Source: Mastigias papua (taxonomy: Eukaryota > Cnidaria > Scyphozoa > Rhizostomeae > Mastigiidae). From it: a stretch of DNA of 64,000 nt. Shown piece by piece: positions 18,076 to 28,000 of the stretch (the stretch's first letter is position 1; each line of letters begins with the position of its first letter). The position numbers were made by a program, and so were the translations under genes. The stretch covers positions 7,778,186 to 7,842,185 of the forward strand of contig OZ025270.1 of NCBI GenBank assembly GCA_964019165.1, in the 5' to 3' direction. The notes beneath the pieces were generated by a model. That model ran no database searches. It was given only the letters and a program-made list of their open reading frames with translations, and was not told the DNA's origin.

Positions 18076-20986
18076 GGGAAAAGCAATAGCGTCAATTTTA
18101 GGTATTAAGACAAAAGTGAGCAAAGAACTACTTAAATCCAAGGGAGGAAACAGAAGAGAGAGGGAAGTAAAACGTGAGATGAAAGAGTTGAGAAAGTGGA
18201 TAGCACGGATCAGTAATGAAGTGCATCGCAGGAAAGAGCATCGAAAAGCCTCATGGAAGGAAAAGAAGGTTTTGAAGGAGCTAGAATTAAGAATTGAAGG
18301 GACGAAAACAACCACCGTTGCATTGATGACCTACCGGGAGCAACTGCTTGACCAATTGCGATATATGAAAGTAAAATTGGAAAAGATGATGGTAAAAGGA
18401 AAAAGAGTGAAGAATAACGCATTGTTCAGAAAAGATGAGCGGTATTTTTATAGGAACGTCAATAGATCAGAATCACGAGCAGGGAAGATTCCCAATATTG
18501 ATCAATTTGTTGCTTTTTGGGGAGGATTATGGGAAACCGAGAAGGTCACGCCATCCCTACCATGGATGGAGGAAGTTGCAGGAAAATTGAAGAGAATGAG
18601 TATTGAAGTGAAAGAGTTTGATCTAACGGAAGAGAAGTTGACTGAGATAATCAAGAAAAGAAAGAATTGGTCCTCGCCTGGTATTGATGGAATACAGAAT
18701 TACTGGTGGAAAAAGTTTAAACCTGCGCAGCAAGCATTATGTAGGGCGCTACGAAGAATCAAAGAGAATCATAGTTTGATACCAGACTGGTTCCCTGCTG
18801 GACGCACAGTAATGTTGCCGAAGACCAATGAGCTGAGTAACGTAAAGGAGCGAAGGCCAATCACGTGCTTGAATACATCCTACAAAATCTACATAGGAAT
18901 AATCGGGGAGTATATGAGGGAACATGCTTGCAATAATGGAATTTGGGATGAAGGCCAACTCGGTGGCGTTGAGGAGGTTCTAGGTACGGTGGATCAACTG
19001 CTTATTGACAATTGTATCATGGAAGAGGTGAAAACATATCACAGAAACCTTGCAGTTGCTTATTATGATTATAGGAAAGCATATGACAGTGTCCATCATG
19101 ATTGGATGATGCGAGTTTTTGATTGGATAGGGATTCCAGAAGATGTTAGGTTGGTACTGCAAGCGCACATGAAAAAGTGGCAAACAAGGTTAGAGGTGTT
19201 GGACGAGAGCAAAACGTATGTTAGCAGATGGGTAAACATTTCTTGTGGTTTCTTACAAGGAGATAGTTACTCGCCAGTTGGGTTTTGTTTAACAGAGATA
19301 CCGATATACATTTTATTGTCTCAAACTAGAGGATATAGAATGGGTCCGCCAGGAGAAAGAAAAGTAAAAAGAACTCATAGTCTCTTCATAGATGATCTGA
19401 AGGTATATCAAGAAAGTCATCAGCAACTGGAGGCAGTGACCGAGATATTGGTCCAAGCAAGTAATGAAACAGGTGCTTGCTATGGGATATCAAAGTGTGC
19501 AGAAATAGCATTTAAGCACGGAAAGATGGTTAAAGGCGATGGACTTATGGTTCTGGAAGAAAGAATGAGAGAATTAGACCCTGATGAGAATGATGTTTAC
19601 AAATTTTTGGGAGTAGAGCAGGCAGAAGGAGTCAACATTAAGGAAGTTCTAGTAAGGGTTAAAGCTGAGATGCAGAGTAGATTGAGTACATTGCTGAATG
19701 CAGAGCTGTATGATAAGAATTTGATTAAGGCAATTAACACTAAGGTAATACCTGTAGTGGCTTATGTAATGAATGTATGTACCTTTTCAACAGGAGAGCT
19801 TGAAGAGCTAGACCAGATGATAAAGCGAGAGCTTAGAAGTAGCAGCATGTTAGGCCGACAATCAAGTGAAGAGAGATTATATTTAAAACGAAAAGTTGGA
19901 GGAAGGGGGTTGAAATCTTTAAGAGCTGTATATATGGAAACTAAGATCAGGGTAGCTTGCTATATGGCGGTATCAGAAAGAAGACGGATTAAAGCTGCGT
20001 GTGGGCACACAAAATTAAAAGATTACAACTCGTTGAAAACTACAGCTGAGGAAATGACAAATGAGGTTGGACACACATTGAAATTTAAAGATGAGGGAAT
20101 AGAATTAGACGGAGAACTGCAGTGTGGACACTGGAGGAAAAGTTGGAAAAAGATCAAAGATCTGTTGAAGAAAGGAAACGAAAGTTCGTTAATTGAGATG
20201 TATAAACAAAAGTCATTTCAAAGTGAGACGTTCAGCAAGCAGGAAGTGGAGTGCCATATGTGGTTGGAATGTAACTTGGACCCTAGGAAAACGGCGGCAA
20301 TAGTGAACTTTCAGGAACAAATGGTTGAAACGAAAGCATGGAAAGTTTCAAGAGGAATAGCAGATGGGGGAGATATGTGTAGATTATGTGGGTCTTATAG
20401 GGAGACAGTTCAACACCTGCTGGCTGGTTGCCAAACGTTGGCTGGCAAAGAATATTTACGACGTCACAACAGAGCACTGATGGTTATAGCTGTAGCATGG
20501 GCGAAGAAATATGAACTAATTGATGAAAATGCAGTTTGGCACAATGAGAAGTGGGAGAAAGGAAAAGTCTTAGAGAATGATAAGGGAAAATTTGTTTGGG
20601 ACTTCGAGTACAAAATGAGACAGAGCAGTTCGGCTAGAAGGCCGGATCTAACACTTGAAGACAAGGAGAGAAAACGAGTCTGGATTTGTGACATGGCATG
20701 TCCACAGGAAAGTAACATTGAAGCAAAGGTGAAAGAGAAATTGGATAAATACCAGCAGCTAGCTTTTGAGATGAGGGAAAATCGGGTTGGGCACAGAGTT
20801 GAAATTGTTCCATTGGTCATTGGATGTCTAGGAGGAGGAGTTGGAAAATTATTGAAGGCTGTTCAAAGCGTATTAGACACTGAAACTGAGATTGAGAACA
20901 CAGTGAACGGGATGCAAAAGACAGTGCTAATGGACAGTGAATCTATTATGAGGAAAGTACTGTCGGGAGTGGTGCAACCACAGTGA
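18053..20986 (+). CDS. Family A copy A5, full-length RT-CCHC-RLE ORF
   Basis: This open frame of about 977 codons begins right after an in-frame TAG at 18,050 and has no ATG at its start (TTG is the first codon); the first ATG is near 18,180. Order: a basic coiled region, SPGIDGIQ (about 207), MLPKTNELSNVKERRPITC, YYDYRKAYDSVHHDW (about 337), GFLQGDSYSPVGF, FIDDLKVY (palm, about 445; Ile replaces the usual Met or Ala), YKFLGVEQ, CRLCGSYRETVQHLLAGC (about 776), then the RLE with RRPD (Asp about 865), x14 and ICD (Asp about 880), and KYQQLAFEMREN. All catalytic residues are present, making it the best candidate for a recently active element in the window. Confidence 0.88.
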   Translation: MRDQIEYKGKAIASILGIKTKVSKELLKSKGGNRREREVKREMKELRKWIARISNEVHRRKEHRKASWKEKKVLKELELRIEGTKTTTVALMTYREQLLDQLRYMKVKLEKMMVKGKRVKNNALFRKDERYFYRNVNRSESRAGKIPNIDQFVAFWGGLWETEKVTPSLPWMEEVAGKLKRMSIEVKEFDLTEEKLTEIIKKRKNWSSPGIDGIQNYWWKKFKPAQQALCRALRRIKENHSLIPDWFPAGRTVMLPKTNELSNVKERRPITCLNTSYKIYIGIIGEYMREHACNNGIWDEGQLGGVEEVLGTVDQLLIDNCIMEEVKTYHRNLAVAYYDYRKAYDSVHHDWMMRVFDWIGIPEDVRLVLQAHMKKWQTRLEVLDESKTYVSRWVNISCGFLQGDSYSPVGFCLTEIPIYILLSQTRGYRMGPPGERKVKRTHSLFIDDLKVYQESHQQLEAVTEILVQASNETGACYGISKCAEIAFKHGKMVKGDGLMVLEERMRELDPDENDVYKFLGVEQAEGVNIKEVLVRVKAEMQSRLSTLLNAELYDKNLIKAINTKVIPVVAYVMNVCTFSTGELEELDQMIKRELRSSSMLGRQSSEERLYLKRKVGGRGLKSLRAVYMETKIRVACYMAVSERRRIKAACGHTKLKDYNSLKTTAEEMTNEVGHTLKFKDEGIELDGELQCGHWRKSWKKIKDLLKKGNESSLIEMYKQKSFQSETFSKQEVECHMWLECNLDPRKTAAIVNFQEQMVETKAWKVSRGIADGGDMCRLCGSYRETVQHLLAGCQTLAGKEYLRRHNRALMVIAVAWAKKYELIDENAVWHNEKWEKGKVLENDKGKFVWDFEYKMRQSSSARRPDLTLEDKERKRVWICDMACPQESNIEAKVKEKLDKYQQLAFEMRENRVGHRVEIVPLVIGCLGGGVGKLLKAVQSVLDTETEIENTVNGMQKTVLMDSESIMRKVLSGVVQPQ

Positions 20987-21076
20987 ACATTAGGACCTCA
21001 GACTGTCATGTACATTGTAAATTAACTAGACTAACAAACTTTGCTAGTCTTAACTATTGGCTTAATTTAGCTGTTT
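20987..21076 (+). other. A5 3' flank
   Basis: Short AT-rich tail with a small stem (AGACTA...TAGTCT at about 21,028-21,050). No TAA tract separates A5 from A6, so the true A5 3' end may be lost. Confidence 0.4.
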
Positions 21077-21421
21077 GTACATACAGATAGATCGATTCAA
21101 GCAAATAGGCCAGACATAGTCATTAAAGATCAAAAGCACAAAACATGCTTTCTTGTTGACATAGCAATCCCTACAGATAGAAACATTTCTATTAAAGAAT
21201 TTGATAAGCTGTCTAAGTACAAAGACCTTCAAATTGAGATAGAGCGAATGTGGCATCTTAAGACAACTGTCATACCTATTGTAGTTGGTGCACTTGGCAT
21301 GGTTAAAAGGGGAATTCAAAACCATCTAAAATCACTACCTGGAGAGCCAAAGTTACAAGAAATACAAAAAATAATCCTCACAAGTACGGCACACATTCTC
21401 CGCAAAGCACTTTCAATATAA
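21077..21421 (+). pseudogene. Family A copy A6, RLE tail only
   Basis: Open for about 114 codons from VHTDRSIQANRPDIVIKD through FLVDIAIPTDRN, KYKDLQIEIERMW and VVGALGMVKRG to ILRKALSI and a stop. RPD and the second Asp are intact, but finger and RT are missing. It is close to A4 in sequence. It has no ATG, so it was found by homology. Confidence 0.8.
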
Positions 21422-21589
21422 AAGAAGACCTGAATAGTATAGATATAATTATGCATTGAACACTGAACTGTATATTAATGTTAGCATACAAGCAAAACAC
21501 CTTCTTGCTGCCACAGGTTTCGGGATGATTCCCGGCAGCTTGATTGTACATATCCGAGATAAAAAGACATTTTCAAATAATAATAATAA
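21422..21589 (+). other. A6 3' UTR ending in TAA repeat
   Basis: Contains CTTGATTGTACATATC, matching A1, then AAATAATAATAATAA at about 21,575-21,589. A7 begins right after it. Confidence 0.65.
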
Positions 21590-21883
21590 GATACAGCAAA
21601 TCTAATTTGTAAGCTGATAGACATGACTGTACCATGTGATAAGAATGTATCAAGCAAAGAAATAGAGAAGAAAAGCAAATATAAGGATCTTGAAATTGAA
21701 ATACAACGGATGTGGAAAATGAAAACAGAAGTAATACCCATTGTGATAGGAGCACTTGGTACCATCAAAATAGGAATGGTCAACAACATCAGAAACATCT
21801 CAGAAAAAATAAATATTCAGCCTCTTCAAAAGATGTGCTTATTAGGGACTGCAAGGATCCTTCGTAAAATACTTAGTATCTGA
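21590..21883 (+). pseudogene. Family A copy A7, very short RLE tail
   Basis: About 97 codons directly after the TAA tract: KLIDMTVPCDKN (second RLE acid), KYKDLEIEIQRMWKMK, VIGALGTIKIG and TARILRKILSI. The RPD half of the RLE is gone. The 3' UTR continues to about 21,965. Confidence 0.8.
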
Positions 21884-22137
21884 ACTTTGGGACATGAAAT
21901 GCCTGAGGTGTATTGTTTACACCCGGCCAATGAAGAAGCAACCAGTACAAACTGTGACATTTAAAGAATAACATAACAATGGAGACTTTCATTTTATATT
22001 CCGCTACATACAATGGTAACCTCACTTAAAAAGGTAGTTACAATTGGCTAGCCTGATAACAATAAAACAAATAACTAACGATAACAAAAGTTAAAACACG
22101 GATAATAAAAAAAAAGAAAGCTACAATGGATTGCATC
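21884..22137. other. A7 3' UTR meeting B6 3' UTR tail to tail
   Basis: The A7 tail ends near AAAGAATAACATAACA. The B6 tail begins as ATGGAGACTTTCATT, the minus-strand B2-type terminus. TTGGCTAGCC in the B6 tail is shared with the B9 tail (about 52,790). Confidence 0.55.
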
Positions 22138-22895
22138 TTAGATGGAAAGAAGTTCTGGACTATTCCACGGCTTGTTTCTATGGCAAAAGATGTAATAAGT
22201 CATTCGAATGATGGTATTAGGGAGTTTTGAGATTAGGTAGCGCCGGTGTCCCATATCAACAGCTAGAGCATCGCACATTTCAATAAAAGAAGAGCAAGAA
22301 AGGCCAAAAATTCCAAGAGAACTGATAGACAGATTGACAAACTTAACATCTGTATATTTGGATTTAAGTGTTTCCATAAGGGATTGGATATTTAGCTCTC
22401 TTGCGCTCAGCGTTCACTTCTAGGTTGGTTTTAAAACCAACTGTAAGTTCGAGAATGTAAATCTTGTTGTCAGGCGATACAAAAACAAGATCAGGACGAA
22501 AATTGTCTCCCGTTATTATGGAAGGAGAATGAAAGCCTGGGAGATCAACGTAAAGAGATGCTCCTGGACTTGCTCTAAATAGTTAGCCAAGATTTGTAAT
22601 GCAGAGTTGTGCCGCCAGGTGTAACGACCCTCTTCTAAGTAAGATTTACAACCTGCTACAACATGAAGAAGAGTTTCTGGTAAATGACAGAAAGAGCATT
22701 CTGAGGACTGTGCGAAATTCCATTTTTTAAGGTTGTTGCGAGTGGAAAGTGAATTGTTGAGGTACCTTATTGTAAAGTTAAATATATTTTTAGGCATCTT
22801 GCTCTGAACTGAAGTCCATATGGATTTAGTCACAGTAAAAGAATGATCGAGAACAAAAGAAAGAATGGCTTCTTGAGATTGTAGTTGTTGTTGTT
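22138..22895 (-). pseudogene. Family B copy B6, 5'-truncated and frameshifted
   Basis: Minus-strand coding from about 22,893 (LQSQEAILSFVLDHS) through KNIFNFTIRYLNNSL, CSFC...H...C (about 22,655-22,710), ENFRPDLVFVS-like sequence (about 22,495), ILELTVGFKTN (about 22,440) and the terminal IIRMTYYIFCHRNKPWNSPELLSI. One extra base near 22,385 shifts the frame after RAKYP. It has no RT. The 5' end lies at TAA repeat through a short TTG run. Confidence 0.75.
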
Positions 22896-22898
22896 GTT

Positions 22899-22955
<57 letters not shown>
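22882..22955. repeat. (TTG)n then (TAA)n microsatellite
   Basis: A TTG run (22,882-22,897) passes into a perfect TAA tract (22,899-22,955), which borders a LINE tail on the right. Confidence 0.9.
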
Positions 22956-22959
22956 TTAT

Positions 22960-23612
22960 TTATTTAAGGTTGGCGTGATAAAGGTAGTTAAAAAACTAAT
23001 TAATGCCTACCATTTAACAAAAACTAAAATGAAAAGAAAAAACTACTTACAATAGTGACTACTTAATTATATCATAAAAACCTGATTACTTAAGTTATAA
23101 AAATCCTAAATTGTTTACAAAAATCTTACATAATCTACAGTTGCAATCACTGAATTAATGTTTTTTATATTCCTCTTAAATTCTGTCAAGGTATGCGACT
23201 CTTTTATTTCTAACGGCAACGACGCCAGAGTTTGTGCCCAGTGTACCTTATTGTCATAATACCATATGCATCTGTACGTGGAACTGATACTGATAGGGGA
23301 TTTTTACCTCTCAGGTTATATGGGATGTTCTTCTCGACAAAGATTTCACCCATGAATTTGGAATTAAGATAATGTTTGATCTTATAAATTTCTGTAGCTA
23401 GCAACTGTGGATTTCTTTGACGAATGGTGACTGAGGCTGCTTTCGTCAATAAATCTTCAAATTTTGATGACGTATCCTTGAATGCAATTCTCAATGCTCA
23501 TTCGTGGACTTTATTTATTTTGTTGTTTACGTTTCTATCATGAAACATCCAAATTACAGGACAATAGCTAAATTAAGGTATTATAAAAGCATTCATTACT
23601 ATTCTTACGACT
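22960..23612 (-). pseudogene. CR1/L2-like LINE tail (RT C-terminus and 3' UTR)
   Basis: Minus-strand reading gives SYCPVIWMFHDRNVNNKINK, VHE, a stop, ALRIAFKDTSSKFEDLL, TIRQRNPQLLATEIYKIK and YNLRGKNPLSV, the conserved C-terminal domain after the RT in Jockey-superfamily LINEs. A stop sits at the P-F join (about 23,585) and another before ALRIAF. The 3' UTR reaches TTATTTATTTAA beside the TAA tract. Only the tail is present. Confidence 0.7.
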
Positions 23613-23676
23613 CTTACGATTCTTATGACATGGGACTGGGGTCGTCGGGGACAGACTGGGATGCTTAATGTTGCTC

Positions 23677-23748
23677 GTTCTCATATATCATACGAATCGG
23701 GGATGGGGAAAATCCCCGATATTTGCGATCTTTATGACATATGAGAAC
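23677..23748. repeat. Short inverted repeat / MITE-like hairpin
   Basis: GTTCTCATATATCATACGAA is mirrored by ...TTATGACATATGAGAAC, with an inner CGGGGAT/ATCCCCG stem. It looks like a small foldback element; its full borders are unclear. Confidence 0.55.
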
Positions 23749-23749
23749 C

Positions 23750-25098
23750 AGGCTTTAGGCGAGGAGTCGCTTGGGTGATAAATAAAACATAAATAATGAC
23801 CGCTCCCTTACAGGGACCTTTCTAGAAAATATTGTGAGTACATTGGTTAGCTTATCAATTGTGTTGCACAGCATATTTTGCCTAGCGGTTGAACCTATTT
23901 TGTCGCCAATATAACGAGTTGGATTAAATACAAGCAAAAGCAAAAGGTAACTATAGTGGGGAGACCCAAACGGCATTGCCCAATCACAATATGTTAAAGC
24001 GCACTCACTGTGGCCTTATGAAATGCTAAGAGAAAACATCTACAAGATTCATTCCAATAAGTATACTTATCGTAGTTTATACGTTAAGTCTATTATTTTT
24101 CATCTCCATCGGATCTATTTATTAAATGTGCTCGTTCACGCCATTTCTTCACGAAGTACAAGCCGTATGCGTTCTCTGTAGGGCATGCGGTGACAATCCG
24201 CCATGACCAGTGGTGGACACTTCCCTCTTACCGAGGCATACGCGAGAAAACTCTGGACACCACAGACTCAGTATATACGACAAAACACTTGGCAGACCCA
24301 GTATAGAAAACTAGGACTACCTATTGACATAAATCCCAAAACTGTCCGTAAGTGGATCAGACCAAAGATAGGTCAAACTTCTTCACGCAAAGTTCACTTT
24401 GGTTTGAATTCTATAGCACTCGTTTTTATTTTAATCTAAGAGATGTCGTTTTAGTCACTCTAAAGTGTGAAATCCACAAATTTTCTCCCGCATCAGACCC
24501 GATCAAAGTGGTACATAGGCAAAGTTATTAGTGTCCCTGAAATATAATCATTACGCCGACTCTGGGTATGTTATAACAAAGTCGGAATCTATCCCAGCAC
24601 ATAATTCTTCCGGTTTCAGCAGCAGAACGTTCTTGTTTCTTGCTATTCTTCCTATTTCCTACACGCAATCTTGTTACTTCAATGTTGTGCTACAATCGAA
24701 GTTTCTGTAATATCCGCGTAATAGCTTTTATCCCTCTCCTGAATAATTTCATCATTTGCTTTATCCTCCCAAACCTACCTTAAGCAGAATTCATAATGGG
24801 AGTGTAGCGTTGATGTTCAAAGTGCGAACAAAAGTAATACTATACTATACACCTGACTTTTGGTGTCAAAATTAGTTGATGTCAACCATGTATGCAAACG
24901 AATTTGACTTTTCACCTAACATATCGTCTACCATTTGCATTTTTGAGGAGATCGGATCACTAATTATTCAAAATAAGACAATATTGATAAAGTATTTGAT
25001 GGGGGAACAAAGAACCTTGCAATGTTAGGTATGTGCGCAATGCATCTAGCATTCTAACCAACAGATGGATAATAATGAAGTCTTGCACCAAATTTTTG
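23750..25098. other. No recognisable gene
   Basis: AT-rich sequence. A plus-strand frame of 78 codons at 24,203 and a minus-strand frame at 23,976-23,755 show no motif that I recognise. Confidence 0.5.
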
Positions 25099-28000
25099 AT
25101 TCTATTACGTCATCGGCCTAGTTCCCTACAGAGCTGTACGAGATAGTGTGCCGCAGCGCATGTGAACCAGTTGTGTGCGAGTGCTTGTGCTAACCAGTCG
25201 GAGAAGGATACAATGGTGCATACGTTGCTTTGTATTTGCGTCCTTTTGGGTATCTTGCTGCGCCATTTTGGTGTCCACGATCTCCAGTTAAGTATTGTAT
25301 TTCGTATTTTCTCTTTTGATTTTTCTCTAGCATTTATTCCCTTTATTTCACAGAAAGTTGCGACCTACAGGCTATGGCGCGAGCCAAGATCGGCCTATTC
25401 GAGGCTCAACTTGTACCAGAATGTCGCATAGTCATTGACTTATACTTTATCTCAGAGCTAATTCAATATTTACAGGTGTTTTTTAATTGTTCTAGAATGG
25501 ATGTATTTGTTTCTCGGTCTGGTCGATTACAGTAAAAGCAAAACCAACGAGGTGATGTATCTTGTGGGCGTTCACATTTTAGCCCATGGCAAAGAACAAA
25601 ATGAGCCCTTTTTATATACCAGAGGGCGTTCAAGCTCCCCGGGGTTTATTATTCTGCCTTTGTAACGCAACAAATGCATAATGTTTTGTAGGCTATAGTT
25701 GCTGAAGCATGGGTAGCAGTACTACTGCCATTGTACCTATTGCATGTACCAAGGTTGGGACGCCATAGCGCTGTGATCTGTGGCCTCTGCAATACAGTAT
25801 GAATGTTATGTGAATACCTATCGCCCTATGCGGTCTACGTGTAGACGACCATTTTCTATTGTTCTTCGCTCACGAACCACCAGCCTGGAATGTTGTTGAA
25901 CTACTCAAAAGCCCCGATGACGGGCATGCTACTGAGCCTGAGCAACTCATAAGCCCCAAAGAGGGACTTGCTACTGAGCAATCCACAAGCCCTAAAGACG
26001 GGCATGCTATTCATTGAACAACTGACAAGCCCCAAAGATGGGCACACCGTTGAAACAACTCAAACAAGCCCCAAAAGCCGGGCATGTGTTTGGAACTACT
26101 CACCAGCTCCTAGCTGGGCATGATCTTGAGACTTGTCCACAGCCGACGATATTCAGTCTCTGGTGAGCTGGACTACGAATGAAATGTCCATGAAATCCAC
26201 AGTGATGATTCTGTTTCTGAGACTCGTCCTTCAGTTGACAATATTATGGGTCTCAATGGTGTGCAGTGCAATGGATGCCTTGAAACTGATTTTACTATTG
26301 ACAGATAAGTTTTTTCTGATCTAAGTTCAGTCCTTATATACAATCTAGTAAAGGCTTACAAATTACTTCAGAAGCACTAGATTTGAAATCAGAAAAGCTG
26401 TAGGACAGTTCTACTTAAAGAAAGCTTGGCAGCTACATTTTTAACGAAATGGTCTGCTTTGGTTTTTAGGAAAAGATCTGTTGTAATTTTGAGATTTCTC
26501 AACTCTGCTTGGCCCTCTATCACATGATGCCAGATGTATATGACAGTTTGCTAGTTAAGTACAAGGCATGCACATCACTACCTTCAGTGTAGTCTGATAT
26601 GCCATTTACAACCAATTTATTATAAAACATTTAGAAGAATCCTCCTTTAGGTTTTTTCAAAATGTTGTCGAGTTGCATTTGATGCCATTAGCATTGTTCA
26701 CTACATTTATGCTGATCGTTAGCATTTCTTTGCAACATTTCTTTTGAGTAGCACTATTGTAGCAAAGGGGCATACTTCCCTTCTCGTTGTTATAAAGAAT
26801 TATGATGTTTGCAGTTTGCGGTATACAGAATACTGCAAATCGGCCTTCGCCTCCTGACAGAAAGTTTTTCATGTCAACCCTGGGAGGTATTGTTAAGCCT
26901 TTGTTCTTATCCACAACTTGAATTGGAAAGGATGGCATATCCCCCGCAGAAGAAATTTCTTCCGCACATTTTCTGAGACTTCTGTCAAGAGTTATATAGC
27001 GAAGCTAGAGATGTATTCTACTTGAATCCTGTTATTTGAGAATCCCTTTCCATTCACTCACCATACCGTTACAGGAACCTTTTGGAGGTTTAATCGTTGT
27101 ATTTGCCTTTCAAAAAACTAGCTGCGCGTCCCTCACTGTCATGGTTTGTAGAAAAAATCGCCTACACGACAAACATGATTGAGGACAAATTGGCGGATGG
27201 CCTTGACACTGACGTATTAGCTGCTTCGTGCAGAGATGTCGACAATTTTTGACTATTGATCAAACAAAGTTATGTGCCACGTTGTTAGGCAACATATTTT
27301 ATTCCTTTCATTCATCACTATGGATTGGAAACTGTTTGACTGCACCTCAGTGTTATGGAGGTTGTATATTGCGATAATTTGTCTTGGTGGCACAGGGTAT
27401 AAAGTTGTCACCGGCACTTAGATAAATGACGCCATTGTGATGGAAGTGTAAAATGCTATCCTGTGGCGTAGAGTTGCTTGCTAGCTTGCTGTGTTGTACA
27501 TTAGTAACATTTATTCATCATCTCCCCAAGTAGCAGACAAGCCTTGAATGGTCTAGATTAATAGTAACTGTTTGGCATGTTCAGAAAACAAGGACGTATT
27601 CATTGCCTTTCCTTTATTTTAATACATCTACCAGCGTGTTCATCAAAGATAAAATTGCACCGTAACATTTTAACTGATCTTTTTATCCCAGCAGTGTCGT
27701 GTCTTTTTGGGGGTACATATATATCTTATGAGTCATTTAATAATGAAATAGCAATATACTTGCGCTGCTTTCTGTCAGCTGAAATTCTTCGACATATATC
27801 GTTACCGATAACCAGCATTCCACTTGAATTTGCCGATGTTTTCGCTCATGGTTTCGCAGTGCTGGAGACCGATATGGATTGATCGAATGGACTGCCAAAT
27901 TTCTGAAGTTGAGGTTCTATTCAACGCCTCTGTGCGTGGTTTTTTGTCCTAGTTTGTATTTTAGCGACTAACTAAGAGCAGCTTCCTTCATGTTAGCAGC

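Noticed and set aside
24203..24439. 78-codon plus-strand frame
   Set aside because: No recognisable domain, no splice context and no homologous copy in the window; not enough to call a gene.
25898..26124. CRISPR-like array
   Set aside because: Units are degenerate, spacing is uneven, no unique spacers are present, and the context is eukaryotic.
27577..27882. 101-codon plus-strand frame in the inverted-repeat unit
   Set aside because: I could not match it to any transposase; its composition is like the T-rich surroundings.
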